Shown: positions 43,908 through 56,034 of the stretch, piece by piece | Numbering within the stretch: the first letter of the stretch is position 1 | Layout: each line of letters opens with the position of its first letter | The notes under the pieces: generated by a model | What the model was told of the DNA's origin: nothing | What the model saw: only the letters and a program-made list of their open reading frames with translations | Databases searched by the model: none | Made by a program: the position numbers and the translations under genes | NCBI RefSeq assembly: GCF_002573715.1 | Contig: NZ_PDHM01000021.1 | Span: 186,001-250,000, forward strand | Direction of reading: 5' to 3' | Source: Paenibacillus sp. EZ-K15 | GTDB taxonomy: Bacteria; Bacillota; Bacilli; Paenibacillales; Paenibacillaceae | DNA: 64,000 bases

Positions 43908-45335
43908 TTACTTCTGTTGTGGAATTTGATCCACTTTCAGCAGGTTGGTCGAACCGGAACGGCCCAGCGGCACGCCTGCTGTAATCACAACAAGATCGCC
44001 TTCTTTAACGAGTCCGGACTTCACGCCGCCTTGCAGCGCGTAATCAAACATCTCGTCCGTAGAAGAAGCCTGTTCGCCTTTAACCGGCGTTACGCCCCAA
44101 GTCAGTGCCAAACGTCTCATCGTTCTGTCTTGAGTCGTGACAGCGACGATAGGAGCCTCTGGACGGTATTTGGATACCATACGAGCCGTTTGACCAGATT
44201 CCGTGGACGATATGATTGCTTTGGCATTCAGGTCGAGTGCCGAGATCGCAACGGATTGGCTGATTGCTTCGGTAACGCTGGTATCTTGAGCAATACGCTG
44301 TTTCAAGAACATTTCACGATAGTTCAGTGCGGATTCCGCTTTCTCTGCGATACGGGACATGGTCAACACGGATTCTACAGGATATTTACCTGCAGCCGTT
44401 TCGCCGGACAGCATGATGGCATCGGTACCGTCAAAAATCGCATTGGCAACGTCACTTGCTTCTGCACGGGTAGGACGTGGGTTGCGCTGCATGGAATCCA
44501 GCATTTGCGTAGCCGTAATGACCGGTTTGCCAGCCAGGTTACATTTTTCGATCATGCGTTTTTGCACCAATGGAACTTCCTCAGCCGGAATTTCAACGCC
44601 GAGGTCGCCGCGGGCTACCATCAAGCCATCGGATACTTCGAGGATTTCATCCAGGTTGTCAACGCCCTGCTGGTTCTCGATTTTGGAGATGATTTGGATG
44701 TGCTCGCCATTATGCTTCTTCAGCAATTCGCGAATTTCAAGCACGTCACTTGCTTTACGAACGAAGGAAGCGGCAACAAAATCGATGCCCTGTTCGATCC
44801 CGAAAACGATATCGTTGGCGTCTTTTTCCGTAATCCCTGGGAGCGAAATCGCGACTCCCGGTACGTTTACACCTTTTTTGCTCTTAATGGTTCCGCCATT
44901 GACGATGCGGCATCTGATTTCGGAGCCTTGAATCTCCACCACAGTCAGACCGATCAAACCGTCATCGATCAAGATCGTGGATCCGACTTGAACATCTTGC
45001 GGCAACTCTTTATAAGTAATGGACAAACGATTCTTATCACCAAGGATTTCCTCGGTAGTAAGGGTGATATATTCATCTTGTACAAGCTCAATCGGTTCCA
45101 CTTCAAGTTTACCTGTACGGATTTCCGGTCCTTTGGTGTCAAGCAGGATCGCTACCGTTTTGTTCAACTCTTCGCAAGCTTGGCGGATGTTCTTGATCCG
45201 GTTGCCATGCTCCTCGAAGTCGCCGTGAGAGAAGTTCAGACGAGCCACGTTCATGCCGGCCATAATGAGCTTCTTGGTGTTTTCCAACGATTCACTGGAA
45301 GGACCGATGGTACATACAATTTTTGTTTTGCGCAT
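43908..45335 (-). CDS. pyk: Pyruvate kinase
   Basis: A 475-residue enzyme. Active-site stretches are KIVCTIGPSSESLENTKKLI, NFSHGDFEEH, LDTKGPEIRTG, ISKIENQQGVDNLDEI, and MVARGDLGVEIPAEEVPLVQ followed by ATQMLDSMQRNPRPTRAEA. It makes pyruvate and ATP from PEP and ADP. The length matches the core enzyme: the extra C-terminal PEP-utiliser domain of about 110 residues found in B. subtilis PykA (585 residues) is absent. It lies 111 bp after accA; no pfkA gene is between them. Confidence 0.97.
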   Translation of the reverse strand: MRKTKIVCTIGPSSESLENTKKLIMAGMNVARLNFSHGDFEEHGNRIKNIRQACEELNKTVAILLDTKGPEIRTGKLEVEPIELVQDEYITLTTEEILGDKNRLSITYKELPQDVQVGSTILIDDGLIGLTVVEIQGSEIRCRIVNGGTIKSKKGVNVPGVAISLPGITEKDANDIVFGIEQGIDFVAASFVRKASDVLEIRELLKKHNGEHIQIISKIENQQGVDNLDEILEVSDGLMVARGDLGVEIPAEEVPLVQKRMIEKCNLAGKPVITATQMLDSMQRNPRPTRAEASDVANAIFDGTDAIMLSGETAAGKYPVESVLTMSRIAEKAESALNYREMFLKQRIAQDTSVTEAISQSVAISALDLNAKAIISSTESGQTARMVSKYRPEAPIVAVTTQDRTMRRLALTWGVTPVKGEQASSTDEMFDYALQGGVKSGLVKEGDLVVITAGVPLGRSGSTNLLKVDQIPQQK

Positions 45336-45446
45336 TTGGGTTTCCTCCGTTTATTAAAGGGTTCTCTATATCTCTTTTTCCAACAACTAAATCTACTACA
45401 AAAAGTCTAATTTGTATAGGAACTTTGTCATATCGTCACATACTCA

Positions 45447-46436
45447 TCAGATTTTCACAGAATCGTCTTCCTGTTCCGCCTTCGCAAAATCGAATTCGCC
45501 AATCTTGCGGAACTTGCGGTACCGGTCTTCCTTCAGCTCGCAGGCATCCATGACGGATAGCTCTTTCAGCTGGCTGATCAGTGCGCTTTGAATGGCGGCA
45601 GCCGTCTCTTCATAGTTGCGGTGCGCACCGCCCTTAGGCTCCGGTATAATTTCCTCAATGACTTCCATTTCAAGCAGGTCCTTAGCGGTGATCTTCATGG
45701 CTTCCGCAGCCTGGTCCGCTTTGGATGCATCCTTCCACAGAATGGATGCCGCGCCGTTCGGTGAAATGGCGGAATAAATGGCATGCTCAAGCATCAACAC
45801 ACGATTGCCTACAGCCATCGCAAGAGCACCGCCGCTCCCACCTTCGCCGATGACCACACAAACAATAGGCACCCCAAGGGACGACATTTCCCGTAGATTA
45901 CGGGCAATCGCCTCGGACTGACCTCTTTCTTCTGCTGTATTACCCGGATATGCGCCTTTTGTATCAATAAACGTGATAATGGGACGCTTGAACTTGTTCG
46001 CCTGATGCATAAGTCGCAGGGCTTTACGGAAGCCTTCCGGATGCGGACTTCCGAAGAAACGTGCGATATTATCCTTCGTATCCTTACCGCGCTGCTGGCC
46101 GACCACCGTGACCGGAACACCGTCCAGTTTGGCCAAGCCGCCGACAATGGCAAGATCGTCCCCGTAGAGACGATCTCCATGCAGCTCAATAAAATCCGTA
46201 AAGATCAACTGGATCAAATCAAGCGACGTCGGTCGCTGCTGATGACGGGCCAGATGCATTTTCTGGGAAGGCGAAATCGAAGAATAAATTTCTTCCTCCA
46301 AACGACTATATCGTTCTTCCAGGCGGGCGATTTCATCCGTGAAATCGATCCCTTTTTCCTGTCCGAATTGTTTCAGCTCATCAATCTTCTTGCGCATTTC
46401 GGCAAGTGGCATTTCAAAAGGCAGTTCGCCTGACAT
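45447..46436 (-). CDS. accA: Acetyl-CoA carboxylase carboxyltransferase subunit alpha
   Basis: A 329-residue AccA. The conserved core includes RPTSLDLIQLIFTDFIELHG, GGLAKLDGVPVTVVGQQRGK, FGSPHPEGFRKALRLM, PIITFIDTKGAYPGNTAEER and GEGGSGGALAMAVGN (oxyanion region). With AccD it transfers the carboxyl group from carboxybiotin to acetyl-CoA, giving malonyl-CoA for fatty acid synthesis. Its ATG shares one base with the accD stop (TGATG), so the two subunits are translationally coupled. Confidence 0.97.
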   Translation of the reverse strand: MSGELPFEMPLAEMRKKIDELKQFGQEKGIDFTDEIARLEERYSRLEEEIYSSISPSQKMHLARHQQRPTSLDLIQLIFTDFIELHGDRLYGDDLAIVGGLAKLDGVPVTVVGQQRGKDTKDNIARFFGSPHPEGFRKALRLMHQANKFKRPIITFIDTKGAYPGNTAEERGQSEAIARNLREMSSLGVPIVCVVIGEGGSGGALAMAVGNRVLMLEHAIYSAISPNGAASILWKDASKADQAAEAMKITAKDLLEMEVIEEIIPEPKGGAHRNYEETAAAIQSALISQLKELSVMDACELKEDRYRKFRKIGEFDFAKAEQEDDSVKI

Positions 46437-47329
46437 CAGAATCCCCCTTTCACGGTATGCATCTCCAGCAGCTTACCAAGCATGGAACGCATATCTTTCC
46501 GATGAATAACCATGTCAAGCTGACCATGCGCCAAGTTGAACTCCGCTGTCTGGAAATCATCCGGCAGCTTCTGGCGAATGGTCTGTTCAATAACGATACG
46601 GCCGGCAAAACCGAATACGGCTCCAGGCTCGGCAATATTGATATCACCAAGCGTCGCAAAGCTGGCGGATACACCGCCGGTCGTCGGATCCGTTATCACT
46701 GAAATATAGAGCCCACCGAGTTCGTTAAACCTGGACAGGGCTGCGCTTGTTTTGGCCATCTGCATCAAACTGAGAATACTCTCCTGCATCCGGGCACCGC
46801 CGGAGGTGGAGAAAATAATAAGCGGTAAACGCTTGTCCGTCGCAAACTCGATCGCTCGGGTGATTTTTTCCCCGACGACGGAGCCCATGCTTCCCGTGAA
46901 GAAATCAAAACTCATCACGGCTACCACAACAGGCTGGCCGAGAATCGAGCCTTGACCGGTAATAACCGCATCATGAAGACCGGATTTCATCTTCTGCTGC
47001 TCGAGCTTGGCCGCATATCCCGGAAATTTGAGCGGATCCACCGAGATCATATCCGCGTCAAACTCTTCAAAGCCTGTCTCATCCAGCGTCATGGCAATCC
47101 GTTCTACTGCGTTCAGGCGCATATGATGTCCGCATTCCTGACACACCTTCAGATTCTTCTCAAGCTCTTTGCTGTATTGAATGGTGCCGCACTTAGCACA
47201 CTTATTCATCAGACCTTCCGGAATTTCCCGTTTCGGGCGTTCGCCTTCCTGAGGCTGCCCTGCTGTCCCAAGTCGTTCCGATGGGATCGTTGCGTATTTC
47301 CTTTTTTTCTGAAACAAGTCTTTAAACAC
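46436..47329 (-). CDS. accD: Acetyl-CoA carboxylase carboxyltransferase subunit beta
   Basis: A 297-residue AccD with a four-Cys zinc ribbon near residues 44-66 (CAKCGTIQYS, KVCQECGHHM) and the crotonase-like core (MSFDFFTGSMGSVVGEKITR, FSTSGGARMQESILSLMQM, VITDPTTGGVSASFATLGD). The start is GTG with GGAGAGGTG upstream. It pairs with AccA, whose gene directly follows. The N-terminal segment of about 25 extra residues is ordinary for Gram-positive AccD. Confidence 0.97.
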   Translation of the reverse strand: MFKDLFQKKRKYATIPSERLGTAGQPQEGERPKREIPEGLMNKCAKCGTIQYSKELEKNLKVCQECGHHMRLNAVERIAMTLDETGFEEFDADMISVDPLKFPGYAAKLEQQKMKSGLHDAVITGQGSILGQPVVVAVMSFDFFTGSMGSVVGEKITRAIEFATDKRLPLIIFSTSGGARMQESILSLMQMAKTSAALSRFNELGGLYISVITDPTTGGVSASFATLGDINIAEPGAVFGFAGRIVIEQTIRQKLPDDFQTAEFNLAHGQLDMVIHRKDMRSMLGKLLEMHTVKGGF

Positions 47330-47421
47330 AACTACACCTCTCCAGCCGTAAATTTGAATGGCCGCCGCAATAGCACATCGCCGATCCGTACGCTAAGCTT
47401 CGCTATGTAACCCAGATGAAA

Positions 47422-47610
47422 CTAGGGGTGCAATATCGAATTCAACACTTCCTGTACTTCCTCAAGCTCTCCGGAGGGTACCAAAATCTCAAACTGCTGT
47501 TTGGAAAGATTCACAGGACGGCTTTGAACCAAAAAACCTTCTTCCGTTAGCCTGGTCTTGATCATTTCCGCCACCTTTGCAGTTGGCGCAATATAGATTA
47601 CCGTCCACAT
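47422..47610 (-). CDS. Small signal-transduction-like protein of unknown function
   Basis: A 62-residue acidic protein (MWTVIYIAPTAKVAEMIKTR start, LVPSGELEEVQEVLNSILH end) with an alternating beta-alpha-beta pattern like DUF2007-type or ACT-like small domains. It lies 92 bp upstream of accD on the same strand. AGGGGGATC precedes the ATG. I do not recognise a described function. Its position suggests co-expression with accDA. Confidence 0.65.
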   Translation of the reverse strand: MWTVIYIAPTAKVAEMIKTRLTEEGFLVQSRPVNLSKQQFEILVPSGELEEVQEVLNSILHP

Positions 47611-47766
47611 GCCTTTCAGATCCCCCTAATCTCGTCCCACAGGCATATCCTGAGCCGATATAATGGATAATGATAACATACTTCAGTTTTTACCTCAACA
47701 AAGAGAGCAGGGGGGCTGAAAGCCAAATCTTACCCTTATGCAGCGATTCGACACCGCTCGCGCAAA

Positions 47767-48261
47767 TCAGTCAGAACCTGCGGTATAATGGGCCGCATCG
47801 GGATTGTTATGCGCGATGCGCGAGGAAGCGGCAGCGGCGATGCCTGCAACGAGATCATCCAGAAACACATGAATCCCGTCCGACTTTTCATTTAATATCT
47901 CAATCACACCTATTTTTTCTTTGTCCAGGTAGCCGAAACTGGTCAGCCCGATCATGCCATATATGCTCGTGACACCAAGCGCCATGGTCTCATCCACTCC
48001 GTAGAGCGGTTCGTCTTGCTCCATAATCGATTGCAGCGGCTCCGGCAGCAGTTTCTTCTCCGCCAGCTCATCCAGCGCAATGCCCGTATACAGCGTATAC
48101 TGGACTTCGCGCTTGCCGAGAACGGCCCGGACGCTTTCTTCACACTGCTCGATGGTTAACTTCGGATGATAACGCTGCTGCAGCTTCAACACAATATCCG
48201 CGATGGAGCTTACGCTGACTCCTCTGCGGCTGAGCATGCTTTCTGCCAAGTCCATTGACAT
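47767..48261 (-). CDS. Phosphatidylglycerophosphatase A-like protein (YutG type)
   Basis: A 164-residue protein of the PgpA-like/YutG family: DETMALGVTSIYGMIGLTSFGYLDK is the family core, followed by IHVFLDDLVAGIAAA with acidic residues that bind metal in PgpA. An N-terminal part (KREVQYTLYTGIALDELAEK) is typical of the Firmicute form. I take the ATG at 48261 with GGGGGG upstream. PgpA dephosphorylates phosphatidylglycerol phosphate; the soluble Firmicute form has not been proved to do this, so the activity is inferred. Confidence 0.85.
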   Translation of the reverse strand: MSMDLAESMLSRRGVSVSSIADIVLKLQQRYHPKLTIEQCEESVRAVLGKREVQYTLYTGIALDELAEKKLLPEPLQSIMEQDEPLYGVDETMALGVTSIYGMIGLTSFGYLDKEKIGVIEILNEKSDGIHVFLDDLVAGIAAAASSRIAHNNPDAAHYTAGSD

Positions 48262-48406
48262 CACAAATCCCCCCCGCGTCTTTGGCCGCGCTCTTTCAAT
48301 CCGGTTCTATCACGAAGAGCCTTCTTCATGCGAATACTCGGCCAACATTACCTGTAGTGTCCTAATTGTATGCGGGAGGGATGGGAAACGTTCTTAAATT
48401 TTCATG

Positions 48407-52132
<3,726 letters not shown>

Positions 52133-52310
52133 CGTAACGCCTTCCTTTCGCCGGTACATGTATATTTAAAATCAATCCAAAGATATCTTTAAAAGTCTTT
52201 ATACCATTTTATCATAATCCCGCTAGGCCCGCCCATAGAATGAAACTAGGAAGTACGTGGACAGGCGGTTGCCGTGACATCCACCAAGAGAAGAGAGGAG
52301 ACATGAGGGC

Positions 52311-52637
52311 ATGAGCGTTTTTTTATCAAAAGCGATCCTGGACTTTTTTATAGCCTTCGGCATCGTGCTGGGGGGAGCCATGGTGGGAGGTGTGGGCGCC
52401 GTGCTGTCCCTGCAGCCCCCCACCCACACCATGATGGAGGTCGCAGACCGAATTAAGATTTGGGCGCTTGCGGCTGCCATCGGAGGCACCATCGATCCGA
52501 TGCGGGTCATTGAGAGCAATATGCTTGGCGGTAATTTATCCCCTGTGATCAAACAAATTCTATATCTCGGCTTTGCATTTCTTGGAGCACATATGGGCAG
52601 CGAGCTGGTCAAATGGGTGTGCTCCAGCCGGAGTTAA
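52311..52637 (+). CDS. ytrH: Sporulation membrane protein YtrH
   Basis: A 108-residue membrane protein with three hydrophobic segments and the YtrH signatures VLGGAMVGGVGAVLSLQPPT and AAAIGGTIDPMRVIESNMLG. In B. subtilis ytrH and ytrI are mother-cell sporulation genes needed for efficient sporulation. It is divergent from dnaE as in B. subtilis, with AGAGGAG upstream of the ATG. It is followed after 3 bp by ytrI. Confidence 0.93.
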   Translation: MSVFLSKAILDFFIAFGIVLGGAMVGGVGAVLSLQPPTHTMMEVADRIKIWALAAAIGGTIDPMRVIESNMLGGNLSPVIKQILYLGFAFLGAHMGSELVKWVCSSRS

Positions 52638-52640
52638 TCG

Positions 52641-53144
52641 ATGCGCGTACCTCCAACCCACCGCTTCCGCCCCTTCTATCAGGTCGCATCCATCTTCGTG
52701 CTGGGGATGGTTGTCGGCAGCATCGTCTACAACTCGGTCTATCATGCAGCCTACAATAAACTATGGGAAACGAATCAAGGCCAGCAGATCAAAATTGCAC
52801 AATATGAAGAAGACATCGAGTCGTTAAAAAAATACAATAAACAATCCACGGTCATCAAAGAAATCAAGATCCGGAGCGAGCAAAACGACAGGGCGCCGCT
52901 GGATCCCGTGATCATCAAAGAACTCGTCAGGCTTATGGGCGAGGATCTGGCAGCCCTTCGGGGCCGTAATGTGTTTGATATCGACGCAGATAGCAAGCTG
53001 ACGCGCTCACTCCTTAGCGACAAAATATATACGGTTCGCGAAAAGGATTACAAGGTCCAGATCAAGACCATGCTTGTGATGGAAGGTGTACTTCAAATCT
53101 GGGTTAGCTTTGATCATGTGGATGCAAAGTCAACCGGATCATGA
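52641..53144 (+). CDS. ytrI: Sporulation membrane protein YtrI
   Basis: A 167-residue protein with one N-terminal membrane segment (residues about 14-34), a coiled-coil stretch (QIKIAQYEEDIESLKKYNKQ) and a small C-terminal domain of about 85 residues outside the membrane (VIIKELVRLMGEDLAALRGR). The layout and position match YtrI. It probably acts together with YtrH at the forespore-engulfing membrane; the mechanism is unknown. Confidence 0.9.
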   Translation: MRVPPTHRFRPFYQVASIFVLGMVVGSIVYNSVYHAAYNKLWETNQGQQIKIAQYEEDIESLKKYNKQSTVIKEIKIRSEQNDRAPLDPVIIKELVRLMGEDLAALRGRNVFDIDADSKLTRSLLSDKIYTVREKDYKVQIKTMLVMEGVLQIWVSFDHVDAKSTGS

Positions 53145-53193
53145 TACAATATCGGTACTGTACATGATCGAATCTAACACGCTTTAAGAGGTT

Positions 53194-53225
53194 GTTCAGT
53201 AAGTCAGCCTGACTTATTGAACACG
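53194..53225 (+). terminator. Hairpin/terminator after ytrI
   Basis: GTTCAGTAAGTCA pairs with TGACTTATTGAAC (one G-T) across a 3-nt loop. A CACTTTTTGC stretch follows a few bases later. It closes the ytrHI pair. Confidence 0.55.
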
Positions 53226-53279
53226 CACTTTTTGCTATATCGTAAGCATGTTACTGAATATAAAGGAGCCCTCCATTCC

Positions 53280-53591
53280 ATGATCACAGTCATCCACTAT
53301 ATCCTATACATTATCCTCGTTCTGTCCGTAATCGCTGCCGCGCTGTATAGCATTCGCGCACGGCGAGTAGCGGATCCCGCTGATCGCGGAATCTATATGT
53401 CCATGATGAACCTCTATATGGGCATTATGCTGGTTTCCCTTTCGCTAGTCTGCATGTTTCTGTTCAGCGGCTCCACGCCGGCTGTCATTGTAGAAGCCGT
53501 ATTCTTGGTGCTTGGCGCATTTAATATATTTTCCGGCATAAGAAGCCGCACCTATTACAGCAGACTGAAGGATTCGCGGACGGCCAGCTAA
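53280..53591 (+). CDS. ytpI: YtpI family membrane protein
   Basis: A 103-residue protein with three hydrophobic segments (starting ITVIHYILYIILVLSVIAAA, then MMNLYMGIMLVSLSLVCMFL). I start at the ATG at 53280, which has AAAGGAG eleven bases upstream; the longer frame from 53217 starts inside the terminator of ytrI. The family has no known function. Its place between ytrI and ytoI matches B. subtilis, except that nrnA is missing. Confidence 0.87.
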   Translation: MITVIHYILYIILVLSVIAAALYSIRARRVADPADRGIYMSMMNLYMGIMLVSLSLVCMFLFSGSTPAVIVEAVFLVLGAFNIFSGIRSRTYYSRLKDSRTAS

Positions 53592-53610
53592 ATTAAATTA
53601 AACGGAACAA

Positions 53611-53658
53611 GGGCATCCCGGAAGGTCTATTAAGACCTGCAGGATGCCCCTTTATTTT
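53611..53658. terminator. Two-way terminator between ytpI and ytoI
   Basis: GGGCATCCCG-type outer arm pairs with AGGATGCCC, and an inner stem AGGTCT/AGACCT closes the loop; T-rich sequence follows on the plus strand. The two genes converge here. Confidence 0.75.
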
Positions 53659-53672
53659 GTCCGGAGTTTATT

Positions 53673-55007
53673 TTAGCCGTGATCGATCGCCTGCATTGTC
53701 ATGACCGCTTTGGCAATCAGGTTCGTCTGATGCTGAATCTCAATCTCCATCTTGCAGGTACGGCGGCTGAGCTCCAGCAATTTCGGCATAATGACAATCG
53801 GATCCTCGATCTGCACAGGCCGGATGAAATACGTCGACAGATGATCGAGGACATGATCCCAGCCGCTGATATCCTTGGCCGCTTTAACCGCCGCTTGGCT
53901 CATTACGGTCGTAAGCACTCCTTGCGAAATCGTTCCAAGTTCTGAAGCCATTTGGGGTGTGATAAAACCGTGAAAGAACAAACGCCCTTCCTCATCCCGA
54001 TCCTCTGCAATCCCATTCCAGATCAGCTGATCAAACGTTTCGCCGAGCTGAGGCTGATTTCGCGCATCCCGCAGTGCCCCTAGCACTTCTTTACGAGTAA
54101 TCGTTGCAAGCAGCTTGCGGTTCCGATCCACAATCGGCAGAAAATCGATCCCTTCCCACATCATAATCTGCGCCGCAGATGCGAGCGACGTTTTCATGCT
54201 TGCCGTTACCGGGTTGCGGGTCATCGCTTTCTCGATCGGCTGAGTTTCGGCGAGCCCTTCCACATCCCGAACCCCGACGATGCCGATGACCCGGTTCCAT
54301 TCGTCTGTTACCGGATACCGGATTTGCCCGGTCGCCTGTGAAATCCGTTTGAATTCCTCAACGGTGACGGAGTTTTTCAACTGGTGATTTTTCGGCTTAT
54401 CATGAGCGATATCCTCCACCAGCATAATTTTCTTCTTAATTAAACGGTCAAAAATGGCGCGGTTAATCATGGAGGCGACGGTAAACGTATCATGACGGGA
54501 CGATATAATGGGCAGATGCAGCTGGTCTGCCAGCTGCTTCACTTCCCGGCTGGTTCCAAAACCGCCTGTAATCAATACGCCCGCCCCCTGCTCAAGTGCC
54601 AGGAAATGGGCATCCTCACGGTTACCGACAATCATGAGGCTTCCGGCATCGATATATCGGATCATCGCCTCTACCTTCATAGCGCCAATCACGTATTTAT
54701 GCAGGCTTTTATTAAGCCCTTCCGCACCGCCAAGCACATGCCCTTCCACTATTTCAACAACATCGGCAAACATAAGCTGCTCGGATATGTTCCGCGGCTT
54801 CCGTTCCACACGAACCGTGCCGATCCGCTCCTTCGTGACCACAATGCCCAGGCTTTCCGCTTCCTTCACCGCCCGATAAGCGGTGCCCTCGCTGACGCCC
54901 ATCTCTTTAGCTAACCGTCGTACCGATATTTTGCTTCCAACCTTCAAACTTTCAATATGCTGAACCAACTGCTCGTGTTTAGTAATCGTATCATCTCGAA
55001 CGTCCAA
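53673..55007 (-). CDS. ytoI: YtoI: HTH, DRTGG, CBS pair and thioesterase-like domain
   Basis: A 444-residue cytoplasmic protein with four parts in order: a GntR-like winged helix (residues about 8-70, SVRRLAKEMGVSEGTAYRAV), a DRTGG domain (about 80-185, MIVGNREDAHFLALEQGAGV), two CBS motifs (about 195-315, MTRNPVTASMKTSLASAAQI and FLPIVDRNRKLLATITRKEV) and a hot-dog domain (about 325-440). This is the YtoI layout. It probably binds a nucleotide through the CBS pair and acts as a regulator; target genes are unknown. The start is TTG with GGGGGTG upstream. Confidence 0.93.
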   Translation of the reverse strand: MDVRDDTITKHEQLVQHIESLKVGSKISVRRLAKEMGVSEGTAYRAVKEAESLGIVVTKERIGTVRVERKPRNISEQLMFADVVEIVEGHVLGGAEGLNKSLHKYVIGAMKVEAMIRYIDAGSLMIVGNREDAHFLALEQGAGVLITGGFGTSREVKQLADQLHLPIISSRHDTFTVASMINRAIFDRLIKKKIMLVEDIAHDKPKNHQLKNSVTVEEFKRISQATGQIRYPVTDEWNRVIGIVGVRDVEGLAETQPIEKAMTRNPVTASMKTSLASAAQIMMWEGIDFLPIVDRNRKLLATITRKEVLGALRDARNQPQLGETFDQLIWNGIAEDRDEEGRLFFHGFITPQMASELGTISQGVLTTVMSQAAVKAAKDISGWDHVLDHLSTYFIRPVQIEDPIVIMPKLLELSRRTCKMEIEIQHQTNLIAKAVMTMQAIDHG

Positions 55008-55094
55008 CTGTTACACCCCCAGAACACTATCTGTACCATACTGTATCTATTATATCACGTCCTATAACACTCCCATACCCGTCAGATACAAAAA

Positions 55095-55153
55095 AACCTC
55101 CCATAAAGGATAACGGATGGGCGATCCAACCGTATCCCTTAAAGGGAGGTTTT
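55095..55153 (-). terminator. Terminator after the 95-residue membrane-protein gene
   Basis: A long imperfect stem on the minus strand (AACCTCCCTTTAAGGGATACGG with its partner ending GGGAGGTTTTTT) is followed by T7. It separates the gene from ytoI. Confidence 0.8.
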
Positions 55154-55185
55154 TGTTCATCACAACGCTCGCTATGATCCAACTC

Positions 55186-55473
55186 TTAATTAGCTTCCTG
55201 GCTCTTCTGTTCCTCAGGCCATTTCAATTCCCATTGACGCAATTTCTCCTTGCGGATCTCATCGAGCGCTTTCTGTTTCGCTTCATCTACACCGATGAGG
55301 TAATAGAGATGCGAACCGATCACGAGCAGGGCAAATCCTGCCCAGACTGCACCGAACAGCGAAACCCACGAGAACCCGCCAGAAAAAGAAATGCTGGGTA
55401 AGGCGTATATCAACATGCCGAGTGCAACCAATAAATAAGCGGTGTGTTTAAACTTGTTCTTCTTTTTTTTCAT
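55186..55473 (-). CDS. Small two-helix membrane protein of unknown function
   Basis: A 95-residue protein: Lys-rich start (KKKKNKFKHT), two hydrophobic segments (about residues 12-30 and 36-60) and a charged C-terminal tail rich in Glu, Lys and Gln (EAKQKALDEIRKEKLRQWEL) likely in the cytoplasm. A GGAG-type site precedes the ATG. I do not recognise a family. It is a single gene followed by a good terminator. Confidence 0.75.
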   Translation of the reverse strand: MKKKKNKFKHTAYLLVALGMLIYALPSISFSGGFSWVSLFGAVWAGFALLVIGSHLYYLIGVDEAKQKALDEIRKEKLRQWELKWPEEQKSQEAN

Positions 55474-55614
55474 TGTAAACGCAGCTCCTCTACTCTCTGA
55501 AATCTATATTTCTACTCTATGAGGAGCTTGCGCAATTTATGAGACAAGTTTTTAAAAATTGTTCAAATTCGATCCGAAATTAACGACCCGCATCATGGTT
55601 ACAAATAGATTGCT

Positions 55615-55962
55615 TTATGGTTGAGCTGGTCCGTACAGATGCTGGAGGCTATCCGATATAATCTTGTTCACGTCTTCGATGATGACACTCAAACGCCGCT
55701 CAGCGTCAAACAAACGACGAATGTTCAGGTTCAAGCTAAGCACCTCAAACTGCTTCTCCATCTTCTCCATTTCGTCCTGAGCCGGCATATCGCCGGACAT
55801 CATGCGCTGTTGAAGCTCCATCTGGCGCTGACGAAAATCATCCAGCATGCGTCTGCTCTCCGGATCTGCATCCACGAGTTTCATAGCAGAGGTGATCTCC
55901 TCTACCTCCTTGCTTTCCCTCATCGCTTTTGCCAAATCATGTGCCTTGTCATAAATGTTCAT
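55615..55962 (-). CDS. yheA: YheA (YlbF/YmcA family)
   Basis: A 115-residue helical protein of the YlbF/YheA family (MNIYDKAHDLAKAMRESKEV, MKLVDADPESRRMLDDFRQR, then VLSLNLNIRRLFDAERRLSV). Family members YlbF, YmcA and YaaT form a complex affecting RNase Y and development in B. subtilis; the YheA paralogue has no settled role. The start is the ATG at 55962, with TTGGAGGAA upstream. It follows yheB by 72 bp, as in B. subtilis where yheA, yheB, yheC and yheD are neighbours. Confidence 0.92.
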   Translation of the reverse strand: MNIYDKAHDLAKAMRESKEVEEITSAMKLVDADPESRRMLDDFRQRQMELQQRMMSGDMPAQDEMEKMEKQFEVLSLNLNIRRLFDAERRLSVIIEDVNKIISDSLQHLYGPAQP

Positions 55963-56034
55963 TTTTAATTCCTCCAATATATTCGGCCGAAATGCCGTTT
56001 TTAATTCGCCTTTCGCCTTACTCCATCAAACATC

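Noticed and set aside
43866..45410. 514-residue plus-strand open frame opposite pyk
   Set aside because: Shadow of pyruvate kinase, with unnatural Phe/His-rich composition and no ribosome site.
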